Positions 57,581 through 64,000 of a DNA stretch of 64,000 nt are shown here, piece after piece (within the stretch, counting starts at the first letter, position 1; each line of letters opens with the position of its first letter). A program made the position numbers and the translations under genes. The stretch is from positions 5,762,001 to 5,826,000 of the forward strand of contig OX392527.1 in assembly GCA_947623455.1 (NCBI GenBank), given 5' to 3'. Origin of the DNA: Mimachlamys varia (taxonomy: Eukaryota; Mollusca; Bivalvia; Pectinida; Pectinidae). The notes below the pieces were generated by a model. It was given only the letters and a program-made list of their open reading frames with translations, was not told the DNA's origin and searched no databases.

Positions 57581-59330
57581 AAACAGTGGTTGCATGTGTG
57601 GGTGACTAACTTGTCCTGGGGGCTACCCTTTACAGAGAGTGCAATGTGTGGGTGACTAACTTGTCCTGGGGGCTACCCTATACAGAGAGTGCAATGTGTG
57701 GGTGACTAACTTGTCCTGGGGGCTACCCTATACAGAGAGTGCAATGTGTGGGTGACTAACTTGTCCTGGGGGCTACCCTATACAGAGAGTGCAATGTGTG
57801 GGTGACTAACTTGTCCTGGGGGCTACCCTATACAGAGAGTGCAATGTGTGGGTGACTAACTTGTCCTGGGGGCTACCCTTTACAGAGAGTGCAATGTTTG
57901 GGTGACTAACTTGTCCTGGGGGCTACCCTATACAGAGAGTGCAATGTGTGGGTGACTAACTTGTCCTGGGGGCTACCCTATACAGAGAGTGCAATGTTTG
58001 GGTGACTAACTTGTTCTGGGGGCTACCCTATACAGAGGGTTTAATGTTTGGGTGACTTACTTGTCCTGGGGGCTACCCTATACAGAGGGTGCAATGTTTG
58101 GGTGACTAACTTGTCCTGGGGGCTACCCTATACAGAGGGTTTAATGTTTGGGTGACTAACTTGTCCTGGGGGCTACCCTATACAGAGGGTGCAATGTTTG
58201 GGTGACTAACTTGTCCTGGGGGCTACCCTATACAGAGGGTGCAATGTTTGGGTGACTAACTTGTCCTGGGGGCTACCCTATACAGAGGGTGCAATGTCTG
58301 GGTGACCAAATTGTCCTGGGGGCTACCCTATACAGAGGATGCAATGTTTGGGCGACTTACTTGTCCTGGGGGCTACCCTATACAGAGGGTGCAATGTGTG
58401 GGTGACTAACTTGTCCTGGGGGCTACCCTATACAGAGAGTGCAATGTGTGGGTGACTAACTTGTCCTGGGGGCTACCCTATACAGATAGTGCAATGTTTG
58501 GGTGGGGGCTACCCTATATACAGAGGGTGCAATGTGTGGGTGACTAACTTGTCCTGGGGGCTACCCTATACAGAGAGTGCAATGTGTGGGTGACTAACTT
58601 GTCCTGGGGGCTACCCTATACAGATAGTGCAATGTTTGGGTGACTTGTCCTGGGGGCTACCCTATACAGTGGTTGCATGTGTGGGTGACTAACTTGTCCT
58701 GGGGGCTACCCTATACAGAGAGTGCAATGTTTGGGTGACTAACTTGTCCTGGGGGCTACCCTATACAGATAGTGCAATGTTTGGGTGACTAACTTGTCCT
58801 GGGGGCTACCCTATACAGAGGGTGCAATGTTTGGGTGACTAACTTGTCCTGGGGGCTACCCTATACAGATAGTGCAATGTTTGGGTGACTAACTTGTCCT
58901 GGGGGCTACCCTATACAGAGGGTTTAATGTCTGGGTGACTAACTTGTCCTGGGGGCTACCCTATACAGAGGGTTTAATGTCTGGGTGACTAACTTGTCCT
59001 GGGGGCTACCCTATACAGAGGGTGCAATGTTTGGGTGACTAACTTGTCCTGGGGGCTACCCTATACAGAGGGTTTAATGTTTGGGTGACTAACTTGTCCT
59101 GGGGCTACCCTATCATAGGGTACAATGTTTGGGTGACTAACTTGTCCTGGGGGCTACCCTATACAGAGGGTGCAATGTTTGGGTGACTAACTTGTCCTGG
59201 GGGCTACCCTATACAGAGGGTGCAATGTTTGGGTGACTAACTTGTCCTGGGGGCTACCCTATACAGAGAGTGCAATGTTTGGGTGACTAACTTGTCCTGG
59301 GGGCTACCCTATACAGAGGGTGCAATGTTT
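57581..59330. repeat. 50-bp minisatellite, about 35 copies
   Basis: The unit contains GGGTGACTAACTTGTCCTGG, GGGCTACCCTATACAGAG and TGCAATGT. Left copies are GTGTGGG type with AGAGAGT; middle and right copies are mainly GTTTGGG type with AGAGGGT, so the array has regional subfamilies. Confidence 0.95.
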
Positions 59331-59862
59331 GATCTGCTGTCAGCTGTTTGTAAATATTACAGCTTAGAAATTTTCTTCAAAGTCACTGAGTATTAAAAAA
59401 TTGTTCATTCCAGTCATTGAATCATAAATTGTGTTATCCAGATATGGGTGAAGGAACTCTGCGGAAATCAATATTTTTTGTTCAGCACTTTAAATAAAGC
59501 TTTAGATTTGTATCTGTCAGGAGGTTTGTATGACTGGGGTTGTTGAGAAAGAATAGTTCAAAGAATGATGAGTATTTATGGGAGTTATAGATGAAAGGAC
59601 TGAGAATACAGTTAAAGGGGATGTAAATCACTATCTCAAGTGTTTTAGCTATGTAGGTAAACATGTCCATAGCACACCATAAATACTAGACAACACAGCA
59701 AATATCAGGTGGCCGTTTCATTAGTGACATAACAAGGATAGACATGTCTGGTCATCTTTGTGTACCTGTATGTTAGGCATTGAATGATATATAACGAAAT
59801 CATAAACATGAAACGTAGGTGCAGTGCATGCATTATTATATATCCTAAATATCCTTAACTAA
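59331..59862. other. Intron low-copy stretch, no gene seen
   Basis: AT-rich sequence. I looked for the next GFAT exon (DSTTC or FASDAS motifs) and did not see it. Confidence 0.5.
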
Positions 59863-60518
59863 AGCCAACCTTACCTAACCCCAACACCAGACCTCCCCAG
59901 CCAACCTTACCTAACCCCAAAACCAAGACCTCCCCAGCCAACCTTACCTAACCCAAACACCAAGACCTCCCCAGTCAACCTCACCTAACCCCAACACCAG
60001 ACCTCCCCAGCCAACCTTACCTAACCCCAACACCAAGACCTCCCAAGCCAACCTTACCTAACCCCAACACCAGACCTCCCCAGCAAACCTTACCTAACCC
60101 CAATACCAGACCTCCCCAGCCAACCTTACCTAACCCCAACACCAAGACCTCCCAAGCCAACCTAACCTAACCCAAACACCAAGACCTCCCCAGCCAACCT
60201 TACCTAACCCCAACACCAAGACCTCCCAAGCCAACCTAACCTAACCCCAACACCAAGACCTCCCCAGCCAACCTTACCTAACCCCAACACCAAAACCTCC
60301 CCAGCCAACCTAACCTAACATCAGACCTCAACAGCCAACCTTACCTAACCTCAACAACAAAACCTCCCCAGCCAACCTTACCTAACCCCAACACCAGGAC
60401 CTCCCCAGCCAACCTAACCTAACCCCAACACCAAACCTCCCCAGCCAACCTTACCTAACCCCAACACCAAAACCTCCCCAGCCAACCTTACCCAACCCCA
60501 ATACCAGAACCTCCCCAA
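59863..60518. repeat. 37-bp C/A-rich minisatellite, about 18 copies
   Basis: The unit contains CCAACCTTACCTAACCCC and AACACCAAGACCTCCCCAG. The plus strand has almost no G. TTACCTAACCCC resembles telomeric words but lacks the CCCTAA hexamer period. Confidence 0.94.
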
Positions 60519-60675
60519 CACGACTTAACACCATCATAGTCTCCTATATCTATCAATTCTAAAACTATTCACTGTCAAAATCATACATTGTAAAAATTAA
60601 ACACTGTCAAATTTGTTGATATAATGACTCGCAGCTTTTAAACTCAGTAAGAGGATGTAAAGGAGAATAAAATAA

Positions 60676-61961
60676 TAACTATTTGATGGAGGGAAGGACG
60701 ATCTGTATAGTAGCTAAGACAACATCGTTATAGATAGGTAGTTTATGGAGGGGAAGGACGATCAGTGATAGTAACTATGACAACATCATTATAAATAGGT
60801 AGTCTATGGAGGGGAAGGACGATCTGTATAGTAGCTATGACAACATCGTTATAGATAGGTAGTCTATGGAGGGGAAGGACGATCTGTATAGTAGCTATGA
60901 CAATATCGTTATAGATAGGTAGTCTATGGAGGGGAAGGACGATCTGTATAGTAGCTATGACAACATCATTATTGATAGGTAGTCTATGGAGGGGAAGGAC
61001 AATCTGTGATCGTAAATTTGACAACAATATTATAAATAGGTAGTCTATGGAGGGGAAGGACAATCTGTGATCGTAACTATGACAACATCATTATAGATAG
61101 GTAGTCTATGGAGGGGAAGGACGATCTGTATAGTAACTATGACAACATTATTATAGATAGGTAGTCGATGGAGGGGAAGGACAATCTGGATAGTAACTAT
61201 GACAACATCATTATAGATAGGTAGTCTATGGAGGGGAAGGACGATCTGTATAGTAACTATGACAACATTATTATAGATAGGTAGTCGATGGAGGGGAAGG
61301 ACAATCTGTGATCGTAACTATGACAACATTATTATAAATAGGTAGTCTATGGAGGGGAAGGACAATCTGTGATCGTAACTATGACAACATCATTATAGAT
61401 AGGTAGTCTATGGAGGGGAAGGACGATCTGTATAGTAACTATGACAACATTATTATAGATAGGTAGTCGATGGAGGGGAAGGACAATCTGTATAGTAACT
61501 ATGACAACATCATTATAAATAGGTAGTTTATGGAGGGGAAGGATGATCTGTATAGTAACTATGACAACATCATTATTGATAGGTAGTTTATGGAGGGGAA
61601 GGACGATCTGTATAGTAACTATGACAACATCATTATAAATAGGTAGTTTATGGAGGGGAAGGACGATCTGTATAGTAACTATGACAACATCATTATAAAT
61701 AGGTAGTCTATGGAGGGGAAGGACAATCTGTATAGTAACTATGACAACATCATTATAAATAGGTAGTATATGGAGGGGAAGGACGATCTGTATAGTAACT
61801 ATGACAACATCATTATAGATAGGTAGTCGATGGAGGGGAAGGACGATCTGTATAGTAACTATGACAACATTATTATAGATAGGTAGTCGATGGAGGGGAA
61901 GGACAATCTGTGATCGTAACTATGACAACATCATTATAGATAGGTAGTTTATGGAGGGGAA
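60676..61961. repeat. 60-bp minisatellite, about 21 copies
   Basis: The unit contains TATGGAGGGGAAGGACGATC, TGTATAGTAACTATGACAAC and ATCATTATAGATAGGTAGTC. Variants GATCGTAAC and GTCGATGG recur in ordered blocks. Confidence 0.95.
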
Positions 61962-64000
61962 GTGTGTAGAGTGACAGTAAGGATGACTGTGTGTAGTGAC
62001 AGTAAGGATGACTGTGTGTAGTGACAGTAAGGATGACTGTGTGTAGTGACAGTAAGGATGACTGTGTGAAGTGACAGTAAGGATGACTGTGTGTAGTGAC
62101 AGTAAGGATGACTGTGTGTAGTGACAGTAAGGATGACTGTGTGTAGTGACAGTAAGGATGACTGTGTGTAGTGACAGTAAGGATGACTGTGTGTAGTGAC
62201 AGTAAGGATGACTGTGTGTAGTGACAGTAAGGATGACTGTGTGTAGTGACAGTAAGGATGACTGTGTAGAGTGACAGTAAGGATGACTGTGTGTAGTGAC
62301 AGTAAGGATGACTGTGTGTAGAGTGACAATAAGGATGACTGTGTGTAGTAACAGTAAGGATGACTGTGTGTAGTGACAGTAAGGATGACTGTGTGTAGTG
62401 ACAGTAAGGATGACTGTGTGAAGTGACAGTAAGGATAACTGTGTAGAGTGACAGTAAGGATGACTGTGTGTAGTGACAGTAAGGATGACTGTGTGAAGTG
62501 ACAGTAAGGATGACTGTGTAGAGTGACAGTAAGGATGACTGTGTGTAGTGACAGTAAGGATGACTGTGTGTAGTAACAGTAAGGATGACTGTGTGTAGTG
62601 ACAGTAAGGATGACTGTGTGTAGTGACAGTAAGGATGACTGTGTGAAGTGACAGTAAGGATGACTGTGTAGAGTGACAGTAAGGATGACTGTGTAGAGTG
62701 ACAGTAAGGATGACTGTGTGTAGTGACAGTAAGGATGACTGTGTGTAGTGACAGTAAGGATGACTGTGTGTAGTGACAGTAAGGATGACTGTGTGTAGTG
62801 ACAGTAAGGATGACTGTGTGTAGTGACAGTAAGGATGACTGTGTAGAGTGACAGTAAGGATGACTGTGTGAAGTGACAGTAAGGATGACTGTGTAGAGTG
62901 ACAGTAAGGATGACTGTGTAGAGTGACAGTAAGGATGACTGTGTGTAGTGACAGTAAGGATGACTGTGTGTAGAGTGACAATAAGGATGACTGTGTGTAG
63001 TAACAGTAAGGATGACTGTGTGTAGTGACAGTAAGGATGACTGTGTGTAGTGACAGTAAGGATGACTGTGTGTAGTGACAGTAAGGATAACTGTGTGTAG
63101 TGACAGTAAGGATGACTGTGTAGAGTGACAGTAAGGATGACTGTGTAGAGTGACAGTAAGGATGACTGTGTGTAGTGACAGTAAGGATGACTGTGTAGAG
63201 TGACAGTAAGGATGACTGTGTGTAGAGTGACAATAAGGATGACTGTGTGTAGTGACAGTAAGGATGACTGTGTGAAGTGACAGTAAGGATGACTGTGTAG
63301 TGACAGTAAGGATGACTGTGTGTAGTAACAGTAAGGATGACTGTGTGTAGTGACAGTAAGGATGACTGTGTGTAGTGACAGTAAGGATAACTGTGTGTAG
63401 TGACAGTAAGGATAACTGTGTGTAGTGACAGTAAGGATGACTGTGTAGAGTGACAGTAAGGATGACTGTGTAGAGTGACAGTAAGGATGACTGTGTGTAG
63501 TGACAGTAAGGATGACTGTGTAGAGTGACAGTAAGGATGACTGTGTGAAGTGACAGTAAGGATGACTGTGTGAAGTGACAGTAAGGATGACTGTGTAGAG
63601 TGACAGTAAGGATGACTGTATGTAGTGACAGTAAGGATGACTGTGTGTAGTGACAGTAAGGATGACTGTGTAGAGTGACAGTAAGGATGACTGTGTGTAG
63701 TGACAGTAAGGATGACTGTGTGTAGAGTGACAGTAAGGATGACTGTGTGTAGTGACAGTAAGGATGACTGTGTGTAGTGACAGTAAGGATGACTGTGTAG
63801 AGTGACAGTAAGGATGACTGTGTAGAGTGACAGTAAGGATGACTGTGTGTAGTGACAGTAAGGATGACTGTGTGTAGTGACAGTAAGGATGACTGTGTAG
63901 AGTGACAGTAAGGATGACTGTGTAGAGTGACAGTAAGGATGACTGTGTGTAGTAACAGTAAGGATGACTGTGTGTAGTGACAGTAAGGATGACTGTGTGT
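61962..64000. repeat. 24-26-bp minisatellite, about 82 copies (continues past the window)
   Basis: The unit contains GTGACAGTAAGGATGACTGT followed by GTGTA, GTAGA or GTGAA. It starts directly in the last unit of the 60-bp array (GGGGAAG then GTGTGTAGAGTGACAG). A 437-residue minus-strand open frame (HSHPYCHYTQSSLLSL repeats) is a repeat by-product. Confidence 0.95.

Noticed and set aside
59863..60518. Telomeric or interstitial telomere repeat
   Set aside because: CCTAACCCC words occur, but in a 37-bp unit and without tandem CCCTAA hexamers.
61920..63233. A 437-residue minus-strand frame rich in HSHPYCHYTQ
   Set aside because: It is a by-product of the 24-26-bp array; two minus-strand frames are open at once.

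Overview
The window looks like animal nuclear DNA, most likely from a marine invertebrate and probably a mollusc. It contains an intron-rich gene with GT-AG splice sites, tRNA-derived SINEs, MITEs and many minisatellites. Nothing looks prokaryotic. The species guess is inference from repeat style and protein similarity, not a database match.

The only gene I can support is on the plus strand. It is the 5' half of glutamine:fructose-6-phosphate amidotransferase (GFAT/GFPT1), the entry enzyme of the hexosamine pathway. Seven coding exons (23897-24004, 31460-31558, 32630-32755, 37918-37976, 39060-39194, 42229-42290, 53802-53881) join in frame. They encode about 223 residues of the N-terminal class II glutaminase domain. 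A possible 24-nt in-frame microexon follows at 55431-55454. The first coding exon (expected Met-Cys-Gly) and everything after the glutaminase domain, including both SIS domains, are not seen and are probably outside the window.

About three quarters of the window (roughly 48 of 64 kb by my hand tally) is tandem repeat, in 29 arrays with unrelated units of 17 to 82 bp. Region 1-20300 holds a higher-order satellite (47-bp monomers in blocks of about 1.8 kb), then 23-, 38-, 29-, 39- and 42-bp arrays. Between them lie a small LTR element with a tRNA-like segment and other dispersed repeats. Region 20300-23900 has a 157-bp triplicated repeat holding a MITE, a 17-bp array, a SINE and a 44-bp array. 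From 23897 to the end, exons of 59-135 bp sit between introns of 1-11.5 kb that are filled by arrays.

The most notable pattern is how the arrays relate to splice donors. In introns 2, 3 and 7 the array begins exactly at the 5' splice site and copies it. In introns 3 and 7 it also copies the end of the exon, so the true donor is followed by up to 15 decoy donors at fixed spacing. A fourth array at 23496 begins the same way at a donor-like site next to an ATG. Other arrays start at the ends of dispersed elements. The long open reading frames in the arrays are arithmetic effects of stop-free repeat units, and I do not call them genes.
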